From Paractinoplanes tereljensis (lineage in GTDB: Bacteria > Actinomycetota > Actinomycetes > Mycobacteriales > Micromonosporaceae), in NCBI RefSeq assembly GCF_016862435.1, contig NZ_BOMY01000007.1, positions 1 through 64,000 of the forward strand: DNA of 64,000 nucleotides, in the 5' to 3' direction. Numbering within the stretch: the first letter of the stretch is position 1; each line of letters opens with the position of its first letter. This document shows positions 9,061 through 17,700 of the stretch, one piece after another. The position numbers and the translations under genes are program-made. Below the pieces are notes generated by a model. The model was not told the DNA's origin, made no database searches, and saw nothing but the letters and a program-made list of their open reading frames with translations.

Positions 9061-9813
9061 ATGCGGGTGGTAATCGTCACCGGAGCGTCCAGCGGAATCG
9101 GCCGGGCCACCGCCGCCCGGATCGGTCGGGCCGGCACCACGGTGGTGCTCGCGGCCCGGCGCGCCGATGAATTGGAAACGAATGCCGCGTCGATCCGCTC
9201 GGCCGGCGGCGAGGCACTCGTGGTGCCCACCGACGTCCGCGACCCGGCCGCGATCACCGCGCTTGTCGCCCAGGCCCGCGAGGTGACCGGCCGGATCGAC
9301 GGCCTGGTCAACAACGCCGGGGTGGGCGGGGTGGCCTCGATCCTGGCCGACGACGAGCTGGTCGCCAAGCTGATCGAGGTGAACCTGATGGCGCCGATCC
9401 GGCTGATGCGGGCGGTCGTCCCGCTCATGACCGAGCAGCGTTCCGGGGCGATCGTCAACATCGGCTCGGTGGCCGGCGAGATCGGCATCAGCGGCACCTA
9501 CTCCGCCACCAAGTTCGCCCTGCGTGGGATGACCGACTCGGTGCGCCGCGAGCTGATCGGCACCGGCATCGGCGTGACGCTGATCGAGCCCGGCTTCATC
9601 GCCACCGATCTCACCAGCAACCGCCGCGGCCTGCCCGGCCCGGAGATCGTCGCCGCCGCGGTCGAGCGCGCCCTGAGTCGCCCCCGCCGCCGCATCGTCG
9701 TCCCGCTGAAGTACCGACCCGCCATCACCCTGGCGAACACCCTCCCCGCCCTGACCGACCGCATCTTCGCCGGCCGCGCCGCCTCCCGCCGAGAGGTGAA
9801 GGGCCGTCCCTAG
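9061..9813 (+). CDS. SDR family NAD(P)-dependent oxidoreductase
   Basis: Classical short-chain dehydrogenase of 250 residues. The cofactor motif TGASSGIG (7-14), NNAG (84-87) and the catalytic Ser136, Tyr147 and Lys151 (YSATK) are all present. The early basic residues after the second strand (AARR) favour NADP. The last 50 residues (PRRRIVVPLKYRPAITLANTLP) resemble membrane-associated actinobacterial SDRs. It stands alone between the lsr2 terminator and a repeat-rich gap. Substrate unknown. Confidence 0.9.
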   Translation: MRVVIVTGASSGIGRATAARIGRAGTTVVLAARRADELETNAASIRSAGGEALVVPTDVRDPAAITALVAQAREVTGRIDGLVNNAGVGGVASILADDELVAKLIEVNLMAPIRLMRAVVPLMTEQRSGAIVNIGSVAGEIGISGTYSATKFALRGMTDSVRRELIGTGIGVTLIEPGFIATDLTSNRRGLPGPEIVAAAVERALSRPRRRIVVPLKYRPAITLANTLPALTDRIFAGRAASRREVKGRP

Positions 9814-9928
9814 CCGTCCGTTTCGCCGGGCCAGGATCTTTCTCGCACGCTCCTTTTTCGATACGGCGAAGGAACAGTCCCCTGACACGCAGTTTGCGCT
9901 GAGCGGGACTCACCCTCCGCGCGCCCGC

Positions 9929-10032
9929 GCCGGGCGGGCCCGCCCCAAACGCCAGCCCACCGCACCCACCGCGCGGCCCCGCCGGGCAGGCCCGACCCAA
10001 ACGCCAGCCCACCGCGCCCGCCGCGCGGCCCC
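9929..10032. repeat. Duplicated 52-bp GC-rich unit
   Basis: Two adjacent near-identical 52-bp copies (9929-9980 and 9981-10032), differing at a handful of positions. They share the core CCAAACGCCAGCCCACCG and end in CGCGGCCCC. Shorter degenerate copies of the CCCACCGCGCGGCCCCG part continue to about 10112. Confidence 0.8.
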
Positions 10033-10117
10033 GCGGCCACGCGCCCACCGCGCGGCCCCGCGCCCACCTCGCCCACCGCGCGGCCCAGCGCCCAACGCGC
10101 GGCCCCGCGCCCACCGC

Positions 10118-10166
10118 CGATCTTGATGATTTGCCGCTACCACCAGGCACCAACTCATCAAGATCG
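10118..10166. repeat. 12-bp inverted repeat, GATCTTGATGA type
   Basis: CGATCTTGATGA (10118-10129) and TCATCAAGATCG (10155-10166) are perfect inverse copies separated by 25 nt. The arms are far less GC-rich than the flanks. From memory, similar GATCTTGATGA/TCATCAAGATC arms recur between genes in Micromonosporaceae genomes; this is not verified here. It could be a terminator-like or dispersed palindromic element. Confidence 0.75.
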
Positions 10167-10182
10167 CAAAAGAGGGAGGTGC

Positions 10183-10201
10183 GGGGCGGGGCGGGGCGGG
10201 G
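10183..10201 (+). repeat. Potential G-quadruplex run
   Basis: Four GGGG tracts separated by single C residues, an ideal intramolecular G-quadruplex pattern on the plus strand, 37 bp downstream of the stop of the minus-strand SDR-like gene. Function unknown. Confidence 0.6.
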
Positions 10202-10237
10202 CGGCGTACCGCGGGGCAGGGCGGCGGCGCGGGGAGG

Positions 10238-10954
10238 TCAAGCGGCGGCGGGGACGACGTCCTCGGGGCGGTCGCGCTTGGTGAGCATGGTCCACAGGGT
10301 TTCGGCCAGGTCGGCCGGCTCGACCACCGGGATCTTGCTGAAGTCGACGCCCACCGACAGCTTTCCGGAGGTCGCGATCTGGTGGCCGGCGCTGCCGCGG
10401 ATCATCGCGGCGATGTGCAGGACGCCGGCGTAGACGCCACTGGCGGCGATCTCGCCGTTCAGCGACAGGATGTAGTTGCGGGCCGCGGCCATCGCCGGGC
10501 CCAGGCCACTCAGGTTGGGCATCGGGCGGACCGCCGAGACGCCCTGGCCGACCAGGATGCCGCCGTCGCCCCGCTCGAGCATCTCCGGCAGTACCTCGCG
10601 GACGATCGCGACCGGGGTCAGCAGGTACAGGTCGACGTAGTGCTGGGCGGTCGCGACGTCGAGATCGGTGGCCCGGACGAACAGGTCGGTGGTGATCGGG
10701 GCGTACTCGATCACGTCGATCCGGCCGAAGCGTTCGCGGATCCGGCCGATCAGGCCGGGGATCTCGGCCGTGCGGGTCAGGTCGGCCGGGAAGGCCGCCG
10801 CCTCGATGCCGTCCGCCGCCAGTTCAAGAACCAGCGCGCCCAGCCGGGTCTCGTCGCGGGCGACGAGCGCCACCCGGTAACCGGCCGCACCGAACCGGCG
10901 GGCGACCGCCGCGCCCAGGCCCACGCCGGCCCCGAAGACCACCACAGTTCTCAT
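10238..10954 (-). CDS. SDR-like protein lacking the catalytic Tyr-x3-Lys
   Basis: Protein of 238 residues with an SDR Rossmann fold: the dinucleotide motif is VFGAGVGLG (7-13), a variant of TGxxxGxG. The usual NNAG is replaced by EYAP, and where YxxxK is expected the sequence reads SGLGPAMAAARN with neither residue. It may therefore bind a nucleotide without classical oxidoreductase chemistry. The start has an AGGGA ribosome-binding site. It is divergent from a TetR regulator with two palindromes in the shared promoter, so it is almost certainly that regulator's target. Confidence 0.8.
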   Translation of the reverse strand: MRTVVVFGAGVGLGAAVARRFGAAGYRVALVARDETRLGALVLELAADGIEAAAFPADLTRTAEIPGLIGRIRERFGRIDVIEYAPITTDLFVRATDLDVATAQHYVDLYLLTPVAIVREVLPEMLERGDGGILVGQGVSAVRPMPNLSGLGPAMAAARNYILSLNGEIAASGVYAGVLHIAAMIRGSAGHQIATSGKLSVGVDFSKIPVVEPADLAETLWTMLTKRDRPEDVVPAAA

Positions 10955-10963
10955 GCCACTCCC

Positions 10964-11015
10964 TAAGTTGAGGTGGCTATCAACTTAGAAGTAAGTTGAG
11001 GTGGGCGTCAACTTA
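10964..11015. promoter_or_regulatory. Two tandem TetR-type operators
   Basis: TAAGTTGA-N8-TCAACTTA occurs twice, at 10964-10987 and 10992-11015, each a perfect 8-bp inverted repeat with an 8-bp spacer and 28 bp between copies. The pair fills the gap between the SDR-like gene and the TetR gene and overlaps a GTG at 11001, which argues that the regulator starts further downstream. Two sites one helical-turn multiple apart suggest cooperative binding. Confidence 0.85.
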
Positions 11016-11036
11016 AAGATGCGGAAGACTGGGGGG

Positions 11037-11693
11037 ATGGAACAGCCCATGCGCCGGGACGCCCGGCGCAACGTCGAGCGCCTCGCCACCGCGGCCGGGC
11101 AGATCTTCCGGGAGCGCGGGCTGGACGCACCGCTCGAGGAGATCGCCAAGGCCGCCGGGGTCAGCGCCGGCACGCTCTACAACCGGTTCGGCGGCCGGGA
11201 CGCGCTGATCGACGCGGTGATGCCCGACGTGGTCGAGGCCAAGGTGCGCGAGGCGATGGTGCGAGCCGAGGCCGAGGCCGATCCGTGGGACGGCTTCACG
11301 CTCTACCTCACGCTGCTGTGCGAGATGCAGGCGACCGATCTGGCGGTGAGTGACGCGGTGAGCCGCCGCTACGCCGACGCGAAGCGGCTCAACGAGATCT
11401 GCGAGGCCCAGATGGACGGCGTCCGCGGGCTGATCGCCAAGGCGCACGCGGCCGGCCGGCTGCGCGCCGACTTCACCGCGGAAGATCTGCCCTATCTGCT
11501 CTGGACCACCTCGACGGTGGTGCGGGCCACCGCGAGCCGGGCGCCGGACGCCTGGCGCCGGGCGCTGGCCTTCACGCTGGACGGCCTGCGCCCGGCCGCC
11601 GCGCACCCGCTGCCGGCTCCGCCGCTGACGGCCGAGCAGGTCCACGCGGTGATGCTCGACCTGGGTGCGAAGAGATCAGGTCAGGGCAGGTAG
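11037..11693 (+). CDS. TetR family transcriptional regulator
   Basis: Regulator of 218 residues. The N-terminal TetR helix-turn-helix is at about 8-55 (RNVERLATAAGQIFRERGL, then AAGVSAGTLYNRFGGRDALIDAV). The C-terminal ligand-binding domain is helical. I start at the ATG after the GGGGGG stretch because the earlier in-frame GTG lies inside the second operator palindrome. It probably represses itself and the divergent SDR-like gene. Ligand unknown. Confidence 0.9.
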   Translation: MEQPMRRDARRNVERLATAAGQIFRERGLDAPLEEIAKAAGVSAGTLYNRFGGRDALIDAVMPDVVEAKVREAMVRAEAEADPWDGFTLYLTLLCEMQATDLAVSDAVSRRYADAKRLNEICEAQMDGVRGLIAKAHAAGRLRADFTAEDLPYLLWTTSTVVRATASRAPDAWRRALAFTLDGLRPAAAHPLPAPPLTAEQVHAVMLDLGAKRSGQGR

Positions 11694-11714
11694 TGCTATG
11701 TGGACGACGGCCGT

Positions 11715-14624
11715 TCACGACATCTGGGGTAACCGATTTGTCATCTGACTCAAAGCTTCGGTGCCGTCGACCGGGCTCGACCACAGGTAGCCCTGGCCGA
11801 GCGGGCAGCCGAGGTCGGCGAGCAGGTCACGGTGGACACCGGACTCGATGCCCTCGGCGATCACGGTGAGGCCGAGCGACCGGGCCAGGTTGATGATGCC
11901 GCCGACCAGCGCGGTCTGATTCACCATGTCGTCGACGAACATCTTGTCGATCTTGATGACGTCGATCGGGCGGCGGCGCAGGTAACCGAGCGACGAGTAA
12001 CCAGTGCCGAAGTCGTCGATCGCCACCCGGATGCCGTGCGTGCGCAGCTCCGCGAGGTCCTGCCACACCTTGTCGTGCTCGCCGGCCAGCAGCGTCTCGG
12101 TCAGCTCCAGCATCAGCGCCTGTGGCGGCACCTCGGAATACTCCAGGGCGGCCAGGATCTCGGCGACGAAGGCAGGCTCCTGGAACTGGCGGACCGAGAC
12201 GTTCACGCTCACGTACGGCTGCCGGCCCTCGGGCAGGATGCGCCGCCACTGGGCGACCGTGTGCAGCGCCTGCTGGAGCACCCACCGGCCGATCGGCACG
12301 ATCAGCCCGCTCTCCTCGGCGACCGTGATGAACTGGGCCGGCGACACCGTGCCCTTGGCCGGGTGATGCCAGCGGACCAGGGCCTCGAAGCCGACCGGCT
12401 GCTCGCTCCGAAGATCGACGATCGGCTGGTACGCGAGCAGGAAGTGCCCCTCGTGCACGGCGTGATCGAGCGCCGAGCGCAGTTCCAGCCTCTCCACCAT
12501 CACCCCGTGCAGCTGGGCCTGATAGCGCCGCCACTGGTTCTTGCCGGCCCCCTTCGCCACGTACAGCGCGAGGTCGGCCTGCCGCAGCAGTTCGTCGGCG
12601 CTGTCCGCCTCCGGGGTGGTGGTGATGCCGATGCTGGCCACCGCGGTCACCGTGGTCGTGCCGTCGACGACGACCGGCTCGGCCAGCGCGGCCAGGATGC
12701 GGGTGGCCGCCTCCTCGACCGCGCCCGGTTCCCACACGTTCTCGATCAGGGCCGCGAACTCGTCGCCGCCGAGCCGGGCGGCGGTGTCGTCGGCCCGCAG
12801 CGCGCCCGCGATCCGCCGGGCCACCTCGATGAGCAGCGCGTCGCCGGCCGCGTGGCCCAGCGTGTCGTTGACGATCTTGAAGTCGTCCAGGTCGATGAAG
12901 AGCACGCCGACCAGCGAGCCGTCCCGTTCGCCACGGGCCAGCGCGTGCTCGAGCCGGTCGTGGAACAGGACCCGGTTGGCCAGCCCGGTCATCGCGTCGT
13001 GGAACGCCTGGTGGGTGAGCTCGTTGGCCAGCCGCCGCGGCTCGGTCACGTCCCGCAGGGTGTAGACCCAGCCGGACACCGCCGGGTCCTCGCGCAGGTC
13101 GGAGCTGTGCACCTCGAGCAGCATGCCGTCCGGCCCGCGGAAATCCGCGGACCGGTCCTCCGGATGAATCACCGACGGCAGCGGCGACCCGGTCGGATCA
13201 AACCCCAGCACGCGTACGCCGGACGGGCTCGCGTACCGGATGATCGCGTCCGGTCCGACGATCAGGATGACGTCGGCGGCGTTCTGCACCAGCGCGCGGA
13301 AGTAGTTCTCGCTGTTGCGCCGGGCCACCTCCTGGCTCAGCTCGATCCGTTCCAGCGCCAGCGCGGCCTGCCCGGCCAGCACCTCGATGGCCCGCCTCAG
13401 GCCCGGCAGGGCACCGTCCGGCGCGCCCACGTGCAGCACGCCGACAAGCGGCTCGGTGCTGGTGGGCCGGTCCCGGAGCACCATCGGGCAGCGCAGCGTG
13501 GAGCTGAACTGGGTGAGCCGCACCGACACCGCCCAGTCGATCTCCCGGGTGGCGACCACCCGGCCCACGGTGCCGGCCGCCCGGTCGACGGCGGCCTGCG
13601 CGGCCGACGCGGCCGAGAGCGGCCCCTCCTGGGTGAACGGCATGGCCAGCACCACCCCGTGCGGGGTGTCCGGCGGGAGCAGGTCAGCCACGGCGATGCG
13701 GACCGCGTCGGCGACCGCGTCGGTGTCGGTCGCCGAGACCAGGGCGGCCGACGCCTCGCGCAGCGCCCGCTCCCGGGCCAGCACCTGGCGGTGGTTCGCC
13801 ATCGTCCCGGCCGTCCGGGCCAGGACCAGCAGGAAGATCAGCGCGCTGAGCACCGCCACCACGGTCAGGTCGCCGGTGAGCAGGACGGCCGGTGCGACCA
13901 GCCCGAGCAGCACTATCCGCCGCCAGCCCACCTCGGCGGGCAGCCGCTCGGCCGGCTCGCTCAGCGTGGTCATCGACGGGTGCAGGGCGGCCAGGCCGGC
14001 CCCGGCGTAGAGGGCGAACCGGCCCAGCCCGGCCACCTCGAGGTTCAGCCAGGACAGCTCGTAGCCGACGTCGGCGACGATCAGCAGCAGCAGGCCGGCG
14101 CCGAGCAGATTGCCGGCCGGCACCTTGCGGCCGGAGGAGGTCAGCAGCCGGATCAGCATGCCCAGGCAGAGCAGGTCACCGGCCGGGTAGGCGGCCATCA
14201 CCCAGTCGCCGTCCGCCGCTCGCGGACCGAGCACGAACGTCCAGGTCAGCAGGGCGCCGCCGGCGGTCAGGGTGAGGGCGTCGAGCAGGGCGGCGCGGTC
14301 CCGCGCACCGCCGCCGCGGCGCCGGACGAAGATCCAGAACACCGCGGCCAGCGCCGGATAGGCCGCGATGACCAGGGCGGTGCCGAGATGATGTACGCGG
14401 GGGCTGCTGGAGGCGTACGCGGCCGCACCGAACGCCGAGGAGCCGACCGCCGCCGCGAGCAGGCTCCACGGGTCGCGATCTTCGGCGCGATTACGCCGTA
14501 CGCCGAAAGCAATGATCGCGATCGCGGACAGCCCGGCCGCGAGATGCAGCATCGGCTGGCCGGCCGGCAGCAGGCCGGAGGCCAGCGTGAGTACCGCCAT
14601 CCACGCACCGAACAGCGGCCTCAC
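11715..14624 (-). CDS. Membrane PAS-GGDEF-EAL cyclic-di-GMP protein
   Basis: Protein of about 969 residues. The N-terminal 290 residues contain eight to ten hydrophobic segments; a GAF-like region follows (about 310-430), then PAS (about 438-530). The GGDEF domain has an intact RLGGDEF (619-623), and the EAL domain starts with GFEALVRW (745-749) and DDFGTGYSS. Both the cyclase and phosphodiesterase signatures look intact, so either or both activities are possible. The exact start is uncertain: GTG 14624 or ATG 14600, neither with a clear ribosome-binding site. It is divergent from a methyltransferase gene. Cyclic-di-GMP controls development in actinomycetes, but a specific output is not indicated. 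Confidence 0.92.
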   Translation of the reverse strand: MRPLFGAWMAVLTLASGLLPAGQPMLHLAAGLSAIAIIAFGVRRNRAEDRDPWSLLAAAVGSSAFGAAAYASSSPRVHHLGTALVIAAYPALAAVFWIFVRRRGGGARDRAALLDALTLTAGGALLTWTFVLGPRAADGDWVMAAYPAGDLLCLGMLIRLLTSSGRKVPAGNLLGAGLLLLIVADVGYELSWLNLEVAGLGRFALYAGAGLAALHPSMTTLSEPAERLPAEVGWRRIVLLGLVAPAVLLTGDLTVVAVLSALIFLLVLARTAGTMANHRQVLARERALREASAALVSATDTDAVADAVRIAVADLLPPDTPHGVVLAMPFTQEGPLSAASAAQAAVDRAAGTVGRVVATREIDWAVSVRLTQFSSTLRCPMVLRDRPTSTEPLVGVLHVGAPDGALPGLRRAIEVLAGQAALALERIELSQEVARRNSENYFRALVQNAADVILIVGPDAIIRYASPSGVRVLGFDPTGSPLPSVIHPEDRSADFRGPDGMLLEVHSSDLREDPAVSGWVYTLRDVTEPRRLANELTHQAFHDAMTGLANRVLFHDRLEHALARGERDGSLVGVLFIDLDDFKIVNDTLGHAAGDALLIEVARRIAGALRADDTAARLGGDEFAALIENVWEPGAVEEAATRILAALAEPVVVDGTTTVTAVASIGITTTPEADSADELLRQADLALYVAKGAGKNQWRRYQAQLHGVMVERLELRSALDHAVHEGHFLLAYQPIVDLRSEQPVGFEALVRWHHPAKGTVSPAQFITVAEESGLIVPIGRWVLQQALHTVAQWRRILPEGRQPYVSVNVSVRQFQEPAFVAEILAALEYSEVPPQALMLELTETLLAGEHDKVWQDLAELRTHGIRVAIDDFGTGYSSLGYLRRRPIDVIKIDKMFVDDMVNQTALVGGIINLARSLGLTVIAEGIESGVHRDLLADLGCPLGQGYLWSSPVDGTEALSQMTNRLPQMS

Positions 14625-14670
14625 GCCGTGCTGTTCGGCCCGTCGCGTCGCCAACTGAGACAATCGGGAT

Positions 14671-15303
14671 GTGCACCTCGACTTCATCCGAAGCAACACC
14701 AAGCCCGCGCCGGTTCCGTTCGTCCCCGAGGTGATGCTCTTCCAGGCCGAGGAGCCGATCGCGCTGTGGGAGAAGACCGAGGAGGCGGGCCCCGAGCAGC
14801 CCCCGCCGTTCTGGGCGTTCGCCTGGGCCGGCGGCCAGGCGCTGGCCCGGCATCTGCTCGACAATCCCGACCTGATCAGCGGCCGCAGCGTGCTCGACCT
14901 GGCCACCGGCTCGGGCCTGGTCGCGGTGGCGGCGGCGCTGGTGGGCGGCTCGCCGGTGACCGCAAACGACATCGATCCGTTCTCGCTGGCGGCCACCGCC
15001 GCGAACGCGCTGGAGAACGGGGTGAAGGTGGACACGGTCGAGGACGACCTGCTCGACTCCGCCCCCGAGCAGCAGGTCATCCTGGCCGGCGACGTGTTCT
15101 ACAGCCGCGAGATGGCCGTCCGGGTGCTGCCCTACCTGCGCCGGGCCGCCTACGGCGGCGCGCTGGTCCTGGTCGGCGACCCGGGCCGCGCCTACCTGCC
15201 GACCGGCCTGATCAAGCGAGCCGAATACGAGGTCCCGGTGATCGAGGCCCTGGAGGGCGTCGCGACCCGCACCACCACGGTCTGGCAGGTCACATCGTCC
15301 TGA
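14671..15303 (+). CDS. Class I SAM-dependent methyltransferase, protein-lysine/nicotinamide type
   Basis: Methyltransferase of 210 residues with SAM motif I LDLATGSGLVAVAAA (about 75-89), the acidic motif NDIDPFS, and a post-II segment ILAGDVFYSREMA. The N-terminus (PEVMLFQAEEPIALWE, then PPPFWAFAWAGGQALARHLL) is typical of the family-16 / EtfB-lysine methyltransferase-like group that methylates lysines of proteins or small amines. It begins with GTG, 46 bp from the divergent GGDEF-EAL gene. Substrate not known. A strong hairpin follows. Confidence 0.87.
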   Translation: MHLDFIRSNTKPAPVPFVPEVMLFQAEEPIALWEKTEEAGPEQPPPFWAFAWAGGQALARHLLDNPDLISGRSVLDLATGSGLVAVAAALVGGSPVTANDIDPFSLAATAANALENGVKVDTVEDDLLDSAPEQQVILAGDVFYSREMAVRVLPYLRRAAYGGALVLVGDPGRAYLPTGLIKRAEYEVPVIEALEGVATRTTTVWQVTSS

Positions 15304-15306
15304 GAC

Positions 15307-15334
15307 GCGGCCGTCGCCCTTGGGCGACGGCCGC
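15307..15334. terminator. Bidirectional hairpin terminator
   Basis: A perfect 13-bp stem (GCGGCCGTCGCCC / GGGCGACGGCCGC) with a 2-nt centre lies between the stops of the methyltransferase and the convergent small membrane protein. It lacks a T-run, but its strength and position suit termination in both directions. Confidence 0.75.
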
Positions 15335-15347
15335 CGACTTGTGCTCT

Positions 15348-15587
15348 TCACCTCACCAGTGAGACGAGGAGCAGCACTACCGCCAAGGCGATGAGCAGGA
15401 AGGTGGCGACCGCACCCAGCGCGGCCTTGAGGATCTCGCCGAACGGGCCGACGGCCCGCCGCATGGCTCGGAATGCCAGCATCAGGAGAAAGACGGCACC
15501 GAGAACAGCGAAGACGCGACCGGGAGATTGACCTTCACCGGCCGAAGCGGCGAGGTAATTCGAGTGGAAAAAGTCTAAGGTGGGCAT
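15348..15587 (-). CDS. Small two-helix membrane protein
   Basis: Protein of 79 residues with two hydrophobic segments (about 26-41 and 58-79), separated by a short basic loop (RAMRRAVG). An AGGG ribosome-binding site lies 8 bases before the chosen ATG; a longer reading from further upstream is possible but adds an unconserved-looking stretch. Family not recognised. It converges on the methyltransferase gene. Confidence 0.65.
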   Translation of the reverse strand: MPTLDFFHSNYLAASAGEGQSPGRVFAVLGAVFLLMLAFRAMRRAVGPFGEILKAALGAVATFLLIALAVVLLLVSLVR

Positions 15588-15960
15588 TCGGGTACCCTTC
15601 CGCGCGAGGGCTCTGCTCGAGATCAAGAGGCACCTCCGGTCCTGGCCGACCGGGGGTGCTTCGCCGTTCAGGGACGGCATGGTTCATCCGCGGAGTGGGG
15701 GCCGCTCTGCCGCCGGGGCTCGGATGCGGGGTCTGATCGAGCGCGTCATGAGCGCCTCCAATGAACTTCAGTAAAAACTTCAGTTCGTCAGCCAACTACA
15801 CCTAAGATTAGGTTACGTCCTTAAGGAACGTTAGGCAATCGTGATCCGGCTCGCGCTGATCCCATCCAGCGGACGCGATCAGCGCGTGTTCAAGCTCGAC
15901 ATGAGACGTGACCTGCGGTATATCCTTTTCAGTCCTGGGCTGAAGTTTGGGGGAAGCGTC
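15588..15960. other. AT-richer promoter region before the HTH cassette
   Basis: No gene is supported unless the HTH protein starts at the early GTG (15841). From about 15760 the sequence is clearly less GC-rich. It contains a direct repeat AACTTCAGT, an imperfect palindrome CCTAA-GA-TTAGG (15801-15812), and a possible -10 element TATATC (15919-15924) before the ribosome-binding site GGGGGAAG. This looks like the control region of the downstream three-gene cassette. Confidence 0.5.
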
Positions 15961-17049
15961 GTGCAGCCGACTGAAGACGCAGCAGTCAAGCTGGCCGAAC
16001 GTCTACTGACCCTGCGAACGTCCGGCCTGGGGAAGAAGATCACTCAGGCCGAGTTCGGCAAGGCGATCGGCCGGAGCTCGGGATTGATCTCGTCCTGGGA
16101 GCGGCCCGATGATCCGGTCATACCTCCGGTCAAACAGCTCGAGCAGTACGCGGCGTTCTTCAGCACCCCACGTTCGATCACCGGCCTCCCCTACCGCGTC
16201 CCGGCCGAGGAGGAGTTGAACGAACAGGAGCGGCGAATCCGTAAGGCTCTCCGTGAGGAATTGCTGGCACTGCGGGCCCGGGCCGCCGGACCGAGCGGAA
16301 CATCTCCGCTCGACACGCTCGTCGGGCGCGGGCCATGGTATTTCCCGGACCTCGACGAGGACGAGCCGATCGTCATCGTCTGCCCGGAGCTACCGTCCGA
16401 GGTCCTGAACGCGATGGACCACGCCCAGCCTGCCAACCTCGACTACTCAGACCTCTACCGGATCACCGACCTGGACGCACTGTTCGAGTTGCACGGGCAC
16501 ATCCGAGCGGTCAATCCCGACGTGACCGTCGAATACCGGAGCGTTCGTGCCATGCGCCAGGGTGACCCCACCGGGCATCTGGTCGTGCTCGGCGGCGTGG
16601 ACTGGAATCCGCTGCAGCAACAGGTCATGTCCCGCTCCGACGCACCCGTTGAACAGGTCTCCGAGGACGACCCCCTGAACCGTGGCTACTTCCGCGTGAC
16701 CGACACCGACGAGTCCTTCCCGCCGGTTACCGACGGAGACGCCCTGCTCGAGGACGTCGGATATTTCTTTCGCGGCATCAACCCGTTCAACAAGCAGAAG
16801 ACCGTTACCGTGTGCAACGGAATGTTCAAGGCCGGAGTGGTCGGTACCGTTCGTGCACTGACCGACAAAAAGATGCGTGACGGAAATGCCGAATACCTCT
16901 CGCAAACATTCACCACGGCAAGCTCGTACGCACTCCTGTTCCGAGTTCCCATCATCGAGAACGTCGACGCGCGCGTCGTGATCACCCCTGAATGGACCGC
17001 ACCCGGAACAGTGTTGTACACCTGGTCAGGACCAACCGAAGAGGATTGA
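15961..17049 (+). CDS. XRE-type HTH protein with C-terminal Rossmann-like domain
   Basis: Protein of 362 residues. An XRE/Cro helix-turn-helix occupies about 10-68 (KKITQAEFGKAIGRSSGLISSWER). After a helical linker (ELNEQERRIRKALREELLALRAR) comes a domain of about 240 residues with alternating strands and helices (EPIVIVCPELP, LDALFELHGHIRAVNPD, HLVVLGGVDWNP, VCNGMFKAGVVGTVRALTD). Its order resembles nucleotide-sensing Rossmannoid folds of the SLOG class; this is inference, not a confirmed match. GTG 15961 follows GGGGGAAG; an in-frame GTG 120 bp upstream is an alternative start. It leads a tightly packed cassette with a GNAT and a glycosyltransferase. Role not known. Confidence 0.8.
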   Translation: MQPTEDAAVKLAERLLTLRTSGLGKKITQAEFGKAIGRSSGLISSWERPDDPVIPPVKQLEQYAAFFSTPRSITGLPYRVPAEEELNEQERRIRKALREELLALRARAAGPSGTSPLDTLVGRGPWYFPDLDEDEPIVIVCPELPSEVLNAMDHAQPANLDYSDLYRITDLDALFELHGHIRAVNPDVTVEYRSVRAMRQGDPTGHLVVLGGVDWNPLQQQVMSRSDAPVEQVSEDDPLNRGYFRVTDTDESFPPVTDGDALLEDVGYFFRGINPFNKQKTVTVCNGMFKAGVVGTVRALTDKKMRDGNAEYLSQTFTTASSYALLFRVPIIENVDARVVITPEWTAPGTVLYTWSGPTEED

Positions 17050-17072
17050 CCCGGTGAAGTACGGCCGCATCA

Positions 17073-17645
17073 ATGGAGAGCGGACCCATCTTGACAGTCA
17101 TTAATGATCTTGAAATTCGACCGGTCGTCGCGGACGATATCGATGCCCTCCGGACCGACCTCGAGACCAAGTACCTGCTGCATGAGCGCCTTCGCCGGAT
17201 CGGCGCCGGCAGTCGCGGCGAGTTGCTCGTCGCCGGTCGGGACGGCCAGTTGATCGGGCACATCTACCTATGGGAAGAGCCGGCCGACGAGAAGGCGCTT
17301 CGCGCCAATCTGCGCGGCGTGCCGCTCATCATGAACCTCTGGGTCGATCCCGAATATCGACGGCAGGGAATAGGCACGATTCTGATGGAGGCATCCGAGC
17401 GTCGACTGCGGCTGAGGGGACACCGGAGAGTCGCGCTCGGAGTCGATACCGAGAACAAGGAAGCGGTCCGGCTCTACCAGGATCTCGCTTACATCCGCTG
17501 GGAGCATGGCGAGATCGAAACCCATCGCGACCATTTCCTGCCGACCGGACACTTTGTCACGACCGAGACATGCGCGATTTTCGTCAAGTGTCTGACCGAG
17601 ACAGCGCGGCCACCGCGGGCCGACCACCACGTACAGGCGTTGTAG
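17073..17645 (+). CDS. GNAT family N-acetyltransferase
   Basis: Acetyltransferase of up to 190 residues. It has the acetyl-CoA-binding core PEYRRQGIGTILMEASERRL (motif A, Q/RxxGxG/A), the preceding strand PLIMNLWVDP and motif B NKEAVRLYQDLAYIRWEHG. The ATG has no ribosome-binding site, whereas a TTG at 17091 follows GGAGAG at ideal spacing and would start MTVINDLEIRPV, so the true N-terminus may be six residues shorter. It sits 23 bp after the HTH/Rossmann gene and 55 bp before a glycosyltransferase, in the same orientation. Acceptor substrate not known. Confidence 0.85.
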   Translation: MESGPILTVINDLEIRPVVADDIDALRTDLETKYLLHERLRRIGAGSRGELLVAGRDGQLIGHIYLWEEPADEKALRANLRGVPLIMNLWVDPEYRRQGIGTILMEASERRLRLRGHRRVALGVDTENKEAVRLYQDLAYIRWEHGEIETHRDHFLPTGHFVTTETCAIFVKCLTETARPPRADHHVQAL

Positions 17646-17700
17646 CGGCACCGAGCGCGGCGGTATGTTTCCAGTGCCGAAGGTGGGAGGGAGAGTGCGG

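Larger units (their letters stand above)
9814..10237. other. Repeat-rich intergenic region
   Basis: No protein-coding gene is supported between the two convergent SDR genes. The region holds a duplicated 52-bp GC-rich unit with further degenerate CGCGGCCCCGC copies, a 12-bp inverted repeat with a 25-nt loop, and a run of four G4 tracts. Open frames here are simple products of the extreme GC and repeated sequence. Confidence 0.75.

Noticed and set aside
11832..15362. Very long antisense frame over the GGDEF-EAL gene
   Set aside because: Composition (Arg/His/Gly/Gln rich) and lack of domains show it is a high-GC shadow of the minus-strand gene.
15801..15819. IdeR/DtxR iron box
   Set aside because: CCTAAGATTAGGTTA keeps one half-site only; the 19-bp palindrome is not matched and the neighbours are not iron genes.
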